64,000 nucleotides of DNA from Spirochaetales bacterium Spiro_07 (lineage in GTDB: Bacteria > Spirochaetota > Spirochaetia > Treponematales > Treponemataceae): contig LVBI01000027.1 of NCBI GenBank assembly GCA_001603145.1, positions 1-64,000 on the forward strand, written 5' to 3'. Below are positions 7,622 to 16,458 of the stretch, in pieces. The notes beneath the pieces were generated by a model. It saw only the letters and a list, made by a program, of their open reading frames with translations, searched no databases and was not told where the DNA came from. Made by a program: the position numbers and the translations under genes. The number at the start of each line of letters is the position of its first letter. Position 1 is the stretch's first letter.

Positions 7622-8321
7622 TGTCTGCAAAAGCTTTCTCACGCCAGAAGGCAAGCTTGATGTGCTGAAAAATGTGTCGCTTTCCATAAAAGACGGAAGC
7701 TGCATGGTTATCGGCGGCGAGAACGGCTCGGGCAAGAGCATGCTCATGTCGATAATCGCCGGGCTTGAAGCAGCTGATTCTGGCAGTGTTGAATGTGGCG
7801 GCAAAACTGGGCTTGTGTTTCAAGAAGCTGAAACACAAATTCTCGGCGAAACGCCGCGCGAAGACATTGCGTTCGGCCCGAAAAACCTTGGACTGAACAA
7901 ACAGCAGGTTGCACAAGCCGTAGAAGATGCGCTTGCAAAGACTGGCCTTGCCGCCAAATCAGACGCACCTTCGCGCTTTTTGTCTGGCGGCGAAAAGCGG
8001 CGGCTTGCAATTGCCTGCATGATTGCGATGAACTTGCCGGTCATAATCTTGGACGAGCCTTACGCCAATCTTGATTACACCGGCGTAAAGCAGGTAAACG
8101 CGCTCATCAAGGTGCTCAAAGCTGACGGCAAGACGATTCTGATTCTTACACATGAAATCGAAAAATGCCTCGGTTTAGCTGATGACTTTACAGTTTTGTT
8201 CCGCGGCGAGATTGTCTTTAGCGGCAAGCCCGAAGATGCGCTGCAACAAAATCTTGAGCAGTGGAACATACGAAATCCGCTTAATTCTTACCGTGAATTG
8301 AAAGACCTTGTTTGGGAATGA
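7605..8321 (+). CDS. bioM: Biotin ECF transporter ATPase BioM
   Basis: A 238-residue ABC ATPase of the energy-coupling-factor (CbiO-like) class. Walker A is GGENGSGKS near residue 38, the Q-loop region follows LVFQEAETQ, the ABC signature is LSGGEKRRLAIA, Walker B is VIILDEPYANLD and the H-loop is ILTHEI. Start taken at the ATG 7605 inside the end of bioY, giving translational coupling; a longer frame from 7563 has no advantage. With BioY and BioN it powers biotin uptake. No second ECF ATPase gene is adjacent, as in the dedicated BioMNY systems. Confidence 0.92.
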   Translation: MIQINNVCKSFLTPEGKLDVLKNVSLSIKDGSCMVIGGENGSGKSMLMSIIAGLEAADSGSVECGGKTGLVFQEAETQILGETPREDIAFGPKNLGLNKQQVAQAVEDALAKTGLAAKSDAPSRFLSGGEKRRLAIACMIAMNLPVIILDEPYANLDYTGVKQVNALIKVLKADGKTILILTHEIEKCLGLADDFTVLFRGEIVFSGKPEDALQQNLEQWNIRNPLNSYRELKDLVWE

Positions 8322-8357
8322 CCGCATTTTAATTGCATTATATATAGAAGGAAATTG

Positions 8358-9029
8358 ATGAACGAGAAACATTCGCTGTTCGCTTATAAAAGAGGAAGCT
8401 CATTTTTGCACAGATGCCCGGCTTGGATAAAGCTGCTGTTCATTCCGGCGGCAAGCGTAGCGCTTCTGCTACTGCCGTATCAGTTTTCGCTTTTGGCGGC
8501 GGTGTGTCTTTCGTGCTTGAGTTTTATGGTGCGCATTTCTGCACGCGAACAGCTGACAGACTTGAAGCCGGTGCTTTATTATGCGATGCTTCTCGTCATG
8601 TTTCAGATTCTCGCACTTGATTACAAGAGCGCGGAAAGCATTGCAACTTCTTTTAAGGCAGCGTTTTCGTGGAACAGCCAAAAAGAGACTGTTTTTTTCT
8701 TTCTAAAGCTCGTCGCATTGATGCAGTGCGCGTCTTTGCTTTTTAAGACTTCAACATCACTTGAACTAAGGGAAGGAATCTCGGCGATTGAAGCCGGAAT
8801 CAGAACCGCGCTTCACCTTAAAAAAGAAAATACTTTTTCAGAGATGATTTTCATGTTCCTCAATTTTATCCCGATGATTGCGTCAATTTGGCAGCAGCTA
8901 AGGCGCGCGTGGGCGGCTCGCGGCGGCAAAAACGGAATCAAGATGTACATTCAGCTTTTGCCGGTGCTGTTCTTTGTCGCCATGAAAAAAGCGTGGAACA
9001 TGTCGCGCGCAATTGAAGCTCGAAAGTGA
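8358..9029 (+). CDS. bioN: Biotin ECF transporter transmembrane subunit BioN
   Basis: A 223-residue CbiQ/EcfT-type membrane protein. Hydrophobic segments near the N-terminus (SVALLLLPYQFSLLAAV) and towards the C-terminus flank the cytoplasmic coupling helices. The AWAARGGK motif and a second RAIEARK motif at the C-terminus are the paired arginine motifs that contact the ATPase. ATG 8358 has AAGGA 5 bases upstream. It completes the biotin uptake operon. The 36-bp gap after bioM contains no terminator. Confidence 0.9.
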   Translation: MNEKHSLFAYKRGSSFLHRCPAWIKLLFIPAASVALLLLPYQFSLLAAVCLSCLSFMVRISAREQLTDLKPVLYYAMLLVMFQILALDYKSAESIATSFKAAFSWNSQKETVFFFLKLVALMQCASLLFKTSTSLELREGISAIEAGIRTALHLKKENTFSEMIFMFLNFIPMIASIWQQLRRAWAARGGKNGIKMYIQLLPVLFFVAMKKAWNMSRAIEARK

Positions 9030-9045
9030 CGAGCGCAAAACAATA

Positions 9046-9196
9046 GCAGACCCTGAAACAAGTTCAGGGTGACAGCTGCCATTCCAAACACTGCGCACTG
9101 ACCGCATGTCATGCTGAAGTCTGCACGCCGACGTATGTCATTCCGAACTTGTTTCAGAATCTGCTTATTAGATGCTGAACCAAGTTCAGCATGACG
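9046..9196. repeat. Cluster of GTCAT-type palindromic repeats between bioN and birA
   Basis: Holds one small palindrome (CCTGAAACAAGTTCAGG then GTGAC, about 9050-9073) and a longer compound element at about 9108-9196 with GTCATTCCGAACTTGTTTC on one side and GAACCAAGTTCAGCATGAC on the other. The two genes converge here, so a transcribed copy could also act as a terminator stem. The same family is found inside gltB and asnB. Confidence 0.75.
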
Positions 9197-9205
9197 CATT
9201 TTTTG

Positions 9206-10210
9206 CTAATCTTGATGCAGCGAAACTTCGCCTGAAAGAAGCGCTTTTGTCGTTCCGTCTTGAAGCTTGACCAAAAGCCGCGCGTCGTCGTCTATGCCGG
9301 TAACAGTTGCATCGTAAACACCGGCTGCAGAATCAATAACAGGATGAACTTTTACGGTTTTGCCAACCAAAAAAGACAATGACTGATATTCGCGCATCAC
9401 TGCTTTAGGGTCTTCATCCAATATGCTCAAAACTTCGCCCGCAACTTCTGCCGCAAGCTGGCTTCTTGTAACTGACGTTTTTTCGTCTTGCAAGATTGAG
9501 CCTGCAACTTTCGCCACGTCTTTGGGGAACTGCGATGAACCGCCTGAAATGTTTATGCCTATTCCGATTACGGCTGCATCAATTGCAGAAGTTTCAAAAT
9601 TGATAAAGCCTTCAGTAAGAATTCCAGCAATTTTTTTGCCGTCAAGATAAATGTCGTTAATCCATTTGATTTTCGGCTCAACCTTAAAAAGACGCTGAAC
9701 TGCCCTGCACACGGCAACGGCGGCAGACGCGGTTATTTTCGCCGGGTCTGCGTTGAACTCTTTCGGAATGTGTATCATTGTCAGATAAATCCCGGTCTTT
9801 TCAGGCGAGCAGAACGTGCGGCCAAGCCTGCCCCGCCCCTGCGTCTGGCTTTCTGCAACAATTATGCGCTTGTCAAGCTTGAGCCTGTCGCCATCGGCAA
9901 GCAGTTTTTTTGCGTATGTATTTGTCGAATCAATCGTCTTGAAACATTCCACAGATGCTGAACTCAAATTCGGAAACGCTGAAGCAAGAAATGTCTTTAC
10001 AGCTTCGGCTGAAAGAACATCAGATTCGCCGTTATAGACATAGCCGCCGTTTGTAGTTCCTTCTATTATAAAGCCCTCTTCTCTAAGAGATTTTACCGCC
10101 TTCCAGATTGCGGCGCGGCTCACACCGCAGATTTCGGCAAGTTTCTCGCCAGAAATGGCTGTGCCTTTTTCGCTGTTCAAAACATTGAAAACATTTTCCC
10201 TTGTTGTCAT
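9206..10210 (-). CDS. birA: Biotin-protein ligase and biotin operon repressor BirA
   Basis: A 334-residue bifunctional BirA. Residues 1-60 form a winged-helix DNA-binding domain (SGEKLAEICGVSRAAIWKAV), followed by the biotin-protein ligase domain with the biotinyl-AMP loop GRGRLGR and the KIKWINDIYLDGKKIAGIL segment, and a C-terminal SH3-like cap. It activates biotin to biotinyl-AMP and attaches it to carboxylase carrier proteins, and as the holo-form represses target promoters. Start 10210 was chosen to begin just before the HTH; the frame continues to 10270 without a clear ribosome site. It converges on bioYMN, whose promoter carries its operator. Confidence 0.94.
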   Translation of the reverse strand: MTTRENVFNVLNSEKGTAISGEKLAEICGVSRAAIWKAVKSLREEGFIIEGTTNGGYVYNGESDVLSAEAVKTFLASAFPNLSSASVECFKTIDSTNTYAKKLLADGDRLKLDKRIIVAESQTQGRGRLGRTFCSPEKTGIYLTMIHIPKEFNADPAKITASAAVAVCRAVQRLFKVEPKIKWINDIYLDGKKIAGILTEGFINFETSAIDAAVIGIGINISGGSSQFPKDVAKVAGSILQDEKTSVTRSQLAAEVAGEVLSILDEDPKAVMREYQSLSFLVGKTVKVHPVIDSAAGVYDATVTGIDDDARLLVKLQDGTTKALLSGEVSLHQD

Positions 10211-10262
10211 AAACTGATTATACGATAAATGCGGAAAAATTTCATCTGTGCAAAAGTCATAA

Positions 10263-10535
10263 AATGTCATTCCGAACTTGATTTGGAATCTGCGTTTTGC
10301 GATAGCTTAATCTAAATTTTAAATGCAGCTGGCAAACGCGTAGTTTCCGCTTTCGCGAAAACTACAAAGACTAAATCCAGTTTTCGGAAAATGAAAAACT
10401 GGCAGGGTTTGCCGAATAAGCTAGTCTTTATAAACAAGCCTAATGCAAACCCGAGATGCTGAATCAAGTTCAGCATGACATAATCTTTTACGCAGTGCAT
10501 GCGCTGCCGAAGGCTAACAAGTTTAGCATGACATA
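10263..10535. repeat. Intergenic repeat cluster between purF and birA
   Basis: Contains GTCAT-type half palindromes at about 10265-10295, 10458-10484 and 10512-10533, plus a hairpin (GTAGTTT 10340-10346 with AAACTAC 10359-10365) embedded in a segment beginning CTGGCAAACGCGTAGTTT. A similar segment occurs in opposite orientation at about 20202-20235. The 329 bases between birA and purF hold no credible gene. Confidence 0.6.
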
Positions 10536-10539
10536 AGCA

Positions 10540-11964
10540 TTAGACTGGATACTCGCCGCTGAAGCAGCCTTTGCAGAAGCCGACGTTGCCGTTTGAGCAA
10601 GAAGCGCACGCACCGAGCGCCTTTATCATGCCTTCAAGCGAAATGAACGCAAGCGAATCAGCACCAATCTCTTTGCGGATTTCCTCAAGTTCGTGCGTGC
10701 TTGAGATAAGCTCGTTCTTGCTCGGCGTGTCAATGCCGAGGTAGCACGGAAACTTGACCGGCGGCGAGCTTACGCGGAAATGCACTTCGCTTGCACCGGC
10801 GCGACGCAAAATCTGCACAAGACGGCGACTGGTTGTGCCGCGTACAATCGAATCATCAATTACGATAACGCGCTTGTTTTCAAGGTCGCTTCTGATTGCG
10901 TTGAGCTTTACAAAAACCATCGCCTCGCGCTCGGCCTGCGTTGGCGCAATGAACGTGCGCCCGATATACTTGTTCTTGATGATGCCTGTAACATACGGAA
11001 TGCCGCTCGCCTTAGAATAGCCCATCGCCGCGCCTATGCCGCTATCCGGCACGCCAATCACAACATCAGCTTGCACCGCGCTTTCTTGCGCCAAAACTTC
11101 GCCCATCTTATAGCGCGCGTTCTGCACAGCAATTCCGTCAATCACGCTGTCTGGGCGGGCAAAATACACATATTCGAAAATGCAGGTCTGCTTTTCGGCT
11201 TTTTCTTCAGACTGAATTGAACGAAGCCCGCCGCGGTTAATTACAACAATCTCGCCCGGCTCTACATCGCGCAAAAACTGCCCGTTCACAGAATCAATTG
11301 CACAAGATTCCGAAGTAAGAATATAACCGTTTTCAACCTTTCCAAGACACAGCGGGCGGATTCCATTCGGGTCGCGTACGCCGATGAGCATACTTTCGGT
11401 CATAATACAAAGTGCAAAAGAACCTTTTATCATTCGGGCTGCCTGAACAACTGCATCAACAAAGCGTTTTTGATTTTCGGTTTTTGAGAAATTCTCTTTG
11501 CCGCAGGAACCTAGCTTTCCGCCGTTTTCAATGAATTTGCGTACAATCAGCTTTAAAATAACTTCGGTATCGCTCGAAGACGAAAAAGTGCTGCCGCCGT
11601 CTTCTAACATTGCATGCAATTCTTCGTAGTTGACAAGCTGACCGTTATGGGCAAGCGCAATTGAGCCCATCTTGAAAGAATTCACAAACGGCTGGGCGTT
11701 TTCTATAGTCCGTCCGCCTGCTGTTGCATAGCGCACATGACCTACTGCAATGCTGCCTGAAAGCTGTTCAAAGTGTCCCTGCTTAAAAACATCGCTTACA
11801 AGCCCTATGCCTTTGTGCAGCTTTATTGTCTCACCGTCTGTCGCCGCAATACCGGCACTTTCCTGACCGCGGTGCTGCAAACTGGTCAGCGCAAAATAAG
11901 AAAGAGCAGCGGCGTTCAGCGCTCCGTAAATTCCTACAACTCCACATTCGTCCCGAAAACCCAT
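10540..11964 (-). CDS. purF: Amidophosphoribosyltransferase PurF
   Basis: A 474-residue glutamine PRPP amidotransferase, first step of purine synthesis. The protein begins MGFRDECGVVGIYG: a short propeptide is removed to expose the catalytic Cys7 of the Ntn glutaminase domain. The C-terminal phosphoribosyltransferase domain has VIVIDDSIVRGTTSRR. Cysteines in TCIFEYVYF, FPCYLG and CASCSNGNVGFCKGC fit the iron-sulfur type of enzyme known from Bacillus. Start at 11964 follows GAGGTG; the longer frame would run through the leader terminator. It is one of six glutamine-related genes here behind the hexaloop/terminator leader. Confidence 0.95.
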   Translation of the reverse strand: MGFRDECGVVGIYGALNAAALSYFALTSLQHRGQESAGIAATDGETIKLHKGIGLVSDVFKQGHFEQLSGSIAVGHVRYATAGGRTIENAQPFVNSFKMGSIALAHNGQLVNYEELHAMLEDGGSTFSSSSDTEVILKLIVRKFIENGGKLGSCGKENFSKTENQKRFVDAVVQAARMIKGSFALCIMTESMLIGVRDPNGIRPLCLGKVENGYILTSESCAIDSVNGQFLRDVEPGEIVVINRGGLRSIQSEEKAEKQTCIFEYVYFARPDSVIDGIAVQNARYKMGEVLAQESAVQADVVIGVPDSGIGAAMGYSKASGIPYVTGIIKNKYIGRTFIAPTQAEREAMVFVKLNAIRSDLENKRVIVIDDSIVRGTTSRRLVQILRRAGASEVHFRVSSPPVKFPCYLGIDTPSKNELISSTHELEEIRKEIGADSLAFISLEGMIKALGACASCSNGNVGFCKGCFSGEYPV

Positions 11965-11974
11965 AATCACCTCG

Positions 11975-12045
11975 AAAAAACAAAACGCCGCAGACGATAC
12001 CCCTGCAATTAAGGATATTATCTGCGGCGTCTTTGCCAATGAGCT
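11975..12045 (-). promoter_or_regulatory. purF leader: hexaloop hairpin overlapping an intrinsic terminator (ANTAR-type)
   Basis: Reading the transcript, stem GGC (complement 12035-12037), loop AAAGAC (12029-12034) and stem GCC (12026-12028) form the small hairpin. The terminator pairs 12021-12030 with 11985-11994 (core CTGCGGCG/CGCCGCAG) and is followed by T runs at 11975-11985. Because bases 12026-12030 belong to both, the structures exclude each other. Loop positions 1 (A) and 4 (G) match known ANTAR protein targets. Confidence 0.8.
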
Positions 12046-12046
12046 T

Positions 12047-12075
12047 ATTATTGTGAAATAATGCGGCGCTGTCAA
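12047..12075 (-). promoter_or_regulatory. purF promoter
   Basis: Minus-strand TTGACA (12070-12075), a 17-bp spacer and AATAAT (12047-12052). Transcription should start only a few bases before the regulatory hairpin. Confidence 0.75.
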
Positions 12076-12140
12076 TATTAATTCGGGATTACCAGGAGCC
12101 AGATAATGACAAAGCTTCAGCTCAACAAAGCTACATTATT

Positions 12141-12773
12141 TTATAGAAGGAAATTGCCAGTCGGGTTGCCGTGACCATAATAGATTGTACGCTCGCCGAG
12201 CGACTTTATCTTTCGGGCGCTCTGCTTGATTGCGTCAAAATCGCAGAAAAGGTGGCCGAGCGCCGGCCTAATCCAGTTGTCCAGCGCGTCACCAGCTAAG
12301 AAATGCTTCTGCTCAACGTCAACGCCGATTGAACCGAGCGTATGCCCCGGAACAGACACAATCTTGGCGTCAATGCCATAATCTTTAAGGCTGTCACCGT
12401 CTTTTACAAAGATGAGCTTTTCGGGGCGGCGCACTTTTGTGTTGCGCAGCACTTTAAGCGAAATGCCTAGCACAATGCGCCCGACAAGCCCATAAGACTT
12501 GAGCGGCTGCGCATCATAGTTTTCAAAAAGCTCAACGTCAGTTTCGTTTACGGCAACAGGAATATCAAAATGCTCCGAAATTGCGGCTGCATTTTCAGCG
12601 TGGTCAAAATGCGGGTGCGTAAGCACGATAAGCTTCATCTTGTATTTGCTGCATTCAGCAATAACTTTTTCAAGCCCTGCCGCAGAGCCTGTATCAACCA
12701 GAATTGCATTTTCGCCGTCTGCCACAATATAGCAATTGTCTGTTCCGCATTTAATCTGATGTACTTCAACCAT
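12141..12773 (-). CDS. MBL-fold metallo-hydrolase (glyoxalase II-like)
   Basis: A 210-residue metallo-beta-lactamase-fold hydrolase. The metal-binding motif HPHFDH follows LIVLT near residue 53; further ligands are the His in VPGHTLGS, the Asp in FLAGDALDN and the His in YYGHG near the C-terminus. These features place it with small glyoxalase II-like thioester or phosphate hydrolases. It is cytosolic, with no signal peptide. An AGGAA box lies upstream of the ATG. It lies upstream of the purF promoter on the same strand but is not part of that unit. Substrate unknown. Confidence 0.85.
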   Translation of the reverse strand: MVEVHQIKCGTDNCYIVADGENAILVDTGSAAGLEKVIAECSKYKMKLIVLTHPHFDHAENAAAISEHFDIPVAVNETDVELFENYDAQPLKSYGLVGRIVLGISLKVLRNTKVRRPEKLIFVKDGDSLKDYGIDAKIVSVPGHTLGSIGVDVEQKHFLAGDALDNWIRPALGHLFCDFDAIKQSARKIKSLGERTIYYGHGNPTGNFLL

Positions 12774-12851
12774 GTGATTTTTTCCTGCCTTTACTTGATT
12801 GTATTATAAAGATTACCGGGCCGCCTGATCTGCTAATTTTCACAAAAAAGC

Positions 12852-14192
12852 TCATCGTTTACGGCGGTCACCGTGTTTGGTGTACCAAGCGGCTTTATCG
12901 GCATACATTGCTTCATCAGCGCGGTGAAATATAGCTTTTATATCGGTATCAGAATCTTTGATATAATAAGCCGCTCCTTTTGAAATACCAAGCGGAACTT
13001 GCTTTTCACCGTCACGCAGAACATTGCCCATTTCATCAAGCTTTTGTTTTATAGAATCAAAGACCTGATCAAAAGCGTGCTCGTCAGAATTTCCAAGAAT
13101 TGCAACAAATTCATCGCCGCCAATTCTATAAATCATATTAGTATTGAGAGAATCTTTCAAAATATCAGAAATTGTTGTAATCATAAGGTCGCCGAATTCG
13201 TGACCGAATTTGTCGTTAGCCATTTTCAGCCCGTTTATGTCGAATACCGCAACAGAAAAATCAGCAGTTCCAACTACAATCTGAGTATTCAGGCGTTTTA
13301 TAGTTTTTGTATACGCATTTCTGTTGCCAAGCCCGGTAAGCGAATCGGTATAAGCCATTGAATGAGCTTCTGTAATATAGTTCTGGAGTTCTTCACGCAA
13401 AAATTTGAGCTTGCTTTCAATCAAGGCAAAATCATCGCCAGAATTAGCGACCTCTTCCGGTTTCTGCTCAATTTCAGAGACGAGGTGCAGCTCTGACGCA
13501 AGCTCCTCAACATCACCTGCAAGCCGGTTCATTTCAGAATTAAGAAAAATGAAACGCTTCCGGAGTCTTCCTGTTATAAGAAAGACAATAAAACCGCCAG
13601 CAATAAGCGAAACTCCACAAGCGATGCAAATCAGATAGATATGATGACGAAGCTGTTCATCGTACCAGTCTGCATCAATGTCAACTGCAATAATTCCTGC
13701 AACCTTGCCGGCGGAATTAAAGACAGGGCTGTATGCGCTGTAAAAACGCCCCCACTTGTCTTTATAAGGTTGTTTATCAACAGAAGGAGTGCCGAGGCTT
13801 GCCGCATAAAGCGCGTCAGTGTACATAACTGGTTCACCAAACTCGCCAGGGTCATAAACAGCAGGGTCAATTGTAAAGGTAAAAGTCTTGTTGCCCATGT
13901 CGCGGATTCCGTAGATGTACCGCAGCTCAACCTGCTCCTGAAACGTGCGCAAAATGCCCAGTTCATGCTGATAAGGTTCGGTATCCACATCTTCTTTTTG
14001 AAGCTTTTCAAGAGTATCGCCGTCAATCAGAGCCGCCGCACTGTTCGCAATATCAAGCATACGCTTCCGCATCTGATCCTGTAGCGAATTCTTTGACTGA
14101 TTCGTTAAAAGCACACCGAGAGTGCCGTTCACTGCAAGCAGAAAAATTGAGAGAATAATGACCATCTGTTTAGGCAATCTGTTATTTTTCAT
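12852..14192 (-). CDS. Membrane-bound diguanylate cyclase with periplasmic sensor domain
   Basis: A 446-residue protein: one N-terminal membrane segment (about 8-28), a periplasmic region of about 150 residues with Cache-like features (YIYGIRDMGNKTFTFTIDP; YSAYSPVFN), a second membrane segment (IYLICIACGVSLIAGGFIVFL), a coiled linker and a GGDEF domain starting DSLTGLGNRNAY with an intact RIGGDEF active site. No RxxD inhibitory site is visible five residues before GGDEF, so product feedback may be absent. It should make cyclic di-GMP in response to an external signal. The two HD-GYP phosphodiesterases nearby would degrade it. Confidence 0.9.
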   Translation of the reverse strand: MKNNRLPKQMVIILSIFLLAVNGTLGVLLTNQSKNSLQDQMRKRMLDIANSAAALIDGDTLEKLQKEDVDTEPYQHELGILRTFQEQVELRYIYGIRDMGNKTFTFTIDPAVYDPGEFGEPVMYTDALYAASLGTPSVDKQPYKDKWGRFYSAYSPVFNSAGKVAGIIAVDIDADWYDEQLRHHIYLICIACGVSLIAGGFIVFLITGRLRKRFIFLNSEMNRLAGDVEELASELHLVSEIEQKPEEVANSGDDFALIESKLKFLREELQNYITEAHSMAYTDSLTGLGNRNAYTKTIKRLNTQIVVGTADFSVAVFDINGLKMANDKFGHEFGDLMITTISDILKDSLNTNMIYRIGGDEFVAILGNSDEHAFDQVFDSIKQKLDEMGNVLRDGEKQVPLGISKGAAYYIKDSDTDIKAIFHRADEAMYADKAAWYTKHGDRRKR

Positions 14193-14258
14193 AGTTCAAA
14201 ACCTATGAGCCCTATTGCCTTTATTTTAATACAGCTATATGTATAACGCAAGAAAAGC

Positions 14259-15074
14259 TTAATCTTCTATGTAATATTCAAGTGTTTCGCGCAGCTCTTT
14301 TCTTGAGCGGCCGTTTGCAACCGCCATTTTTTCGTAGATTTCTGCTTCAGCATCATTATTTTCCAATTTATAGATTATATACAAAAGCGTTATCGAACCG
14401 AGCATGTTGCTTTTCAGTTCAAGGCATTTTTTTGCATTTTGAACGGCTTCTTCATAATTGCCGTCTGCAAAAAACAAATAAGCCAGATTGTTATACGCGT
14501 TATAGTTTTTCGGGTTTGAATTAATTGCGCGTCTGGCGGCTTCATACGCTTTTTCGTGCTCGCCTGTTTTGTTATATAAGCTCAAGCAATTTGAAAAGGC
14601 TACAGAATCTGCGATGCCGCTTTTCATCATCAGCTCGTAAACTTCTATGGCCTTTTGGTCTTGGCCCATGTCTTCGTAAGACAAAGCCTTAAAAAGATTT
14701 ACGCTGTAACGCTCGGCAGATGTCTCACATTCCGGCAGCAGTTCGTCCAAAAGCGCAAGCGATTTTTCGTATTTGTCTTCATTATAAAAGCGGGTGGCCT
14801 TCAAAAGCTTTTTCAAGTTTTTGCGGTTGTCTGAAAATGAATCTTTGATATTTTCTGCATAGAACTGCTTATAAAAAGCCAAAGACTTCCGTCCGCTGCT
14901 TCTGTTCAAAATTCTCATTATTCCGATGATAAATGCAACGCTTACGGTTGCCAAACGGCTGTTTGTGATGATTTCGCTATCTTTGTTGATAAAATTGATG
15001 TACACCGCCAGCCCGATAAAAAAAGCCAGCGCAACGATATAAATGACAAGCAGAATTTTATTTGTTTTTGACAT
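14259..15074 (-). CDS. Membrane-anchored TPR protein
   Basis: A 271-residue protein with two hydrophobic N-terminal segments (about 7-27 and 40-58) and a run of tetratricopeptide repeats (about 95-250), for example AYEAARRAINSNPKNYNAYNNLAYLF and a following NYEEAVQNAKKCLELKS copy. TPR domains hold protein partners; no catalytic motif is present. It follows the diguanylate cyclase on the same strand with a 66-bp gap. Its specific role cannot be inferred. Confidence 0.8.
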   Translation of the reverse strand: MSKTNKILLVIYIVALAFFIGLAVYINFINKDSEIITNSRLATVSVAFIIGIMRILNRSSGRKSLAFYKQFYAENIKDSFSDNRKNLKKLLKATRFYNEDKYEKSLALLDELLPECETSAERYSVNLFKALSYEDMGQDQKAIEVYELMMKSGIADSVAFSNCLSLYNKTGEHEKAYEAARRAINSNPKNYNAYNNLAYLFFADGNYEEAVQNAKKCLELKSNMLGSITLLYIIYKLENNDAEAEIYEKMAVANGRSRKELRETLEYYIED

Positions 15075-15164
15075 GCGTTATAAGCCTCGCCTGAAAAGAA
15101 AATCTGCCTAATTTTATACTAATTAATGCGAAATTTCAAACCAGCGCAAGGCTCAAGTTTTGCC

Positions 15165-15452
15165 CTACTTTCCGCAGCAGCTTTTCAAAAGTTCAATCCG
15201 CCCTTTGATGTTGGCTTCAAATTCTTCGTCGCTGAATTTCGGGTCGCGTGTCTTTTTCCAGATTTCGCACGGAATTTTGGCACAATCAAGGCAGTTTGCA
15301 TAACCATGTTCAGTTACGCAGCAATGATAAATTGCGCACACCGCTCCGTTTGTGTGAAAAACAACTCCGTTACATGCGTTGCAGCCTTTGCACATATCCT
15401 TGCAATAGCATTTTGAGCAGTCTGTCCCGCATACGCTTATTGAATCTTTCAT
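15165..15452 (-). CDS. DUF3795-type cysteine-rich protein
   Basis: A 95-residue protein with about 16 cysteines, starting VCGTDCSKCYCKDMCKGCNAC and continuing with NCLDCAKIPCEIWK. The pattern is that of the small DUF3795 zinc- or iron-sulfur-binding family. GGAGA lies ahead of the ATG. It sits 31 bases downstream of an AraC-type regulator on the same strand and is probably co-transcribed with it. The biochemical role of the family is unknown. Confidence 0.8.
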   Translation of the reverse strand: MKDSISVCGTDCSKCYCKDMCKGCNACNGVVFHTNGAVCAIYHCCVTEHGYANCLDCAKIPCEIWKKTRDPKFSDEEFEANIKGRIELLKSCCGK

Positions 15453-15483
15453 GTTAAATCTCCTATTAGATGATTTTAGAAAA

Positions 15484-16374
15484 TCATAAAATAGTTTGAG
15501 ATTTCTGTATTGTAAAATTCCGACAAGCGTTTGAAAGCTGCTTTGCCTCGCCTAAACTCATTCCGTGAAATTTTTTGAAATCATTCAAAAGATGCGCCTG
15601 ATCGAAATAGCCATAAGCATAAACTGCATCTTGAATATCAAAAGAATCTGAACGGCATACATTCTGCCAAAGACTTTGATAGCGGATTAGTGAAGAAACT
15701 TTTTTAGGCGAAAGTGAAAGCGTATTCTCAAAAAGCCTTTCAAGCTGACGTTCGCTTGTATGAATGTCTTTCAGCAAAGAAGAAAGATTTTGTGAACCGC
15801 AAGTGCTAATCATCTGAATGATGGAATCAAGCACAAGATGATTTTGCGCCGGCACTTTTTGCGCAGGGCGGGCAAGCAACGCTAGGAGTGCATCTTCTGC
15901 GGCAATCTTAAAATCATGTAAAGTCATCACCGGCGAAATTTTTTGCCGCAGCAATTTTTCAGCAGTATTAAAGTGTGAACGCAAATCAAAATATCCGTTA
16001 GTTGTTTTTGAAAGCGGCTCATCAGAGAAATGCGAAGCTTGCCAAGAATAAAATCTTATTCCAAAAATCTGTCTGTTAAAATCAGGTGAATGCCCCGACC
16101 AAAACATTTTATCATTCACGCCGCAAAAATCTATGCTGGAAATCACGCGGCCATCTTCTGTGCGCTCTGCCCCATCAGTTATAACAATAATATCCGAGCA
16201 TAAATCTGGAATTATAACAGACTGAGCTTTTTTCATTTCCGGTGAGGGTGCAACACCTTTCTCGTTCCAAGAAGCCCAGAAACAGCGCACATAAGGCGCG
16301 AGCTTCTTGCAAGGCAAAAGCTCGCAATAACCTGAATGAGGAAATGGAGTTGCAGTAATTGGAACAAACATCAT
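15484..16374 (-). CDS. AraC-family transcriptional regulator
   Basis: A 296-residue regulator. The N-terminal half (YCELLPCKKLAPYVRCFWAS...) is the DUF6597-like sensor region often seen before AraC helix-turn-helix domains. The C-terminal 100 residues contain LLKDIHTSERQLERLFENTLSLSPK and YGYFDQAHLLNDFKKFHGMS, the two helix-turn-helix halves of the AraC/XylS domain. The start is uncertain among ATGs at 16401, 16374 and 16371; none has a strong ribosome site. It probably controls itself and the downstream DUF3795 gene. Confidence 0.85.
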   Translation of the reverse strand: MMFVPITATPFPHSGYCELLPCKKLAPYVRCFWASWNEKGVAPSPEMKKAQSVIIPDLCSDIIVITDGAERTEDGRVISSIDFCGVNDKMFWSGHSPDFNRQIFGIRFYSWQASHFSDEPLSKTTNGYFDLRSHFNTAEKLLRQKISPVMTLHDFKIAAEDALLALLARPAQKVPAQNHLVLDSIIQMISTCGSQNLSSLLKDIHTSERQLERLFENTLSLSPKKVSSLIRYQSLWQNVCRSDSFDIQDAVYAYGYFDQAHLLNDFKKFHGMSLGEAKQLSNACRNFTIQKSQTIL

Positions 16375-16458
16375 CTTAATGATAGCGCGGAAATGGCGCA
16401 ACGTCGAGCCGGCAATGACACTGCGGCAATTAATCAGCTACATGACGAAGCATTGCGG

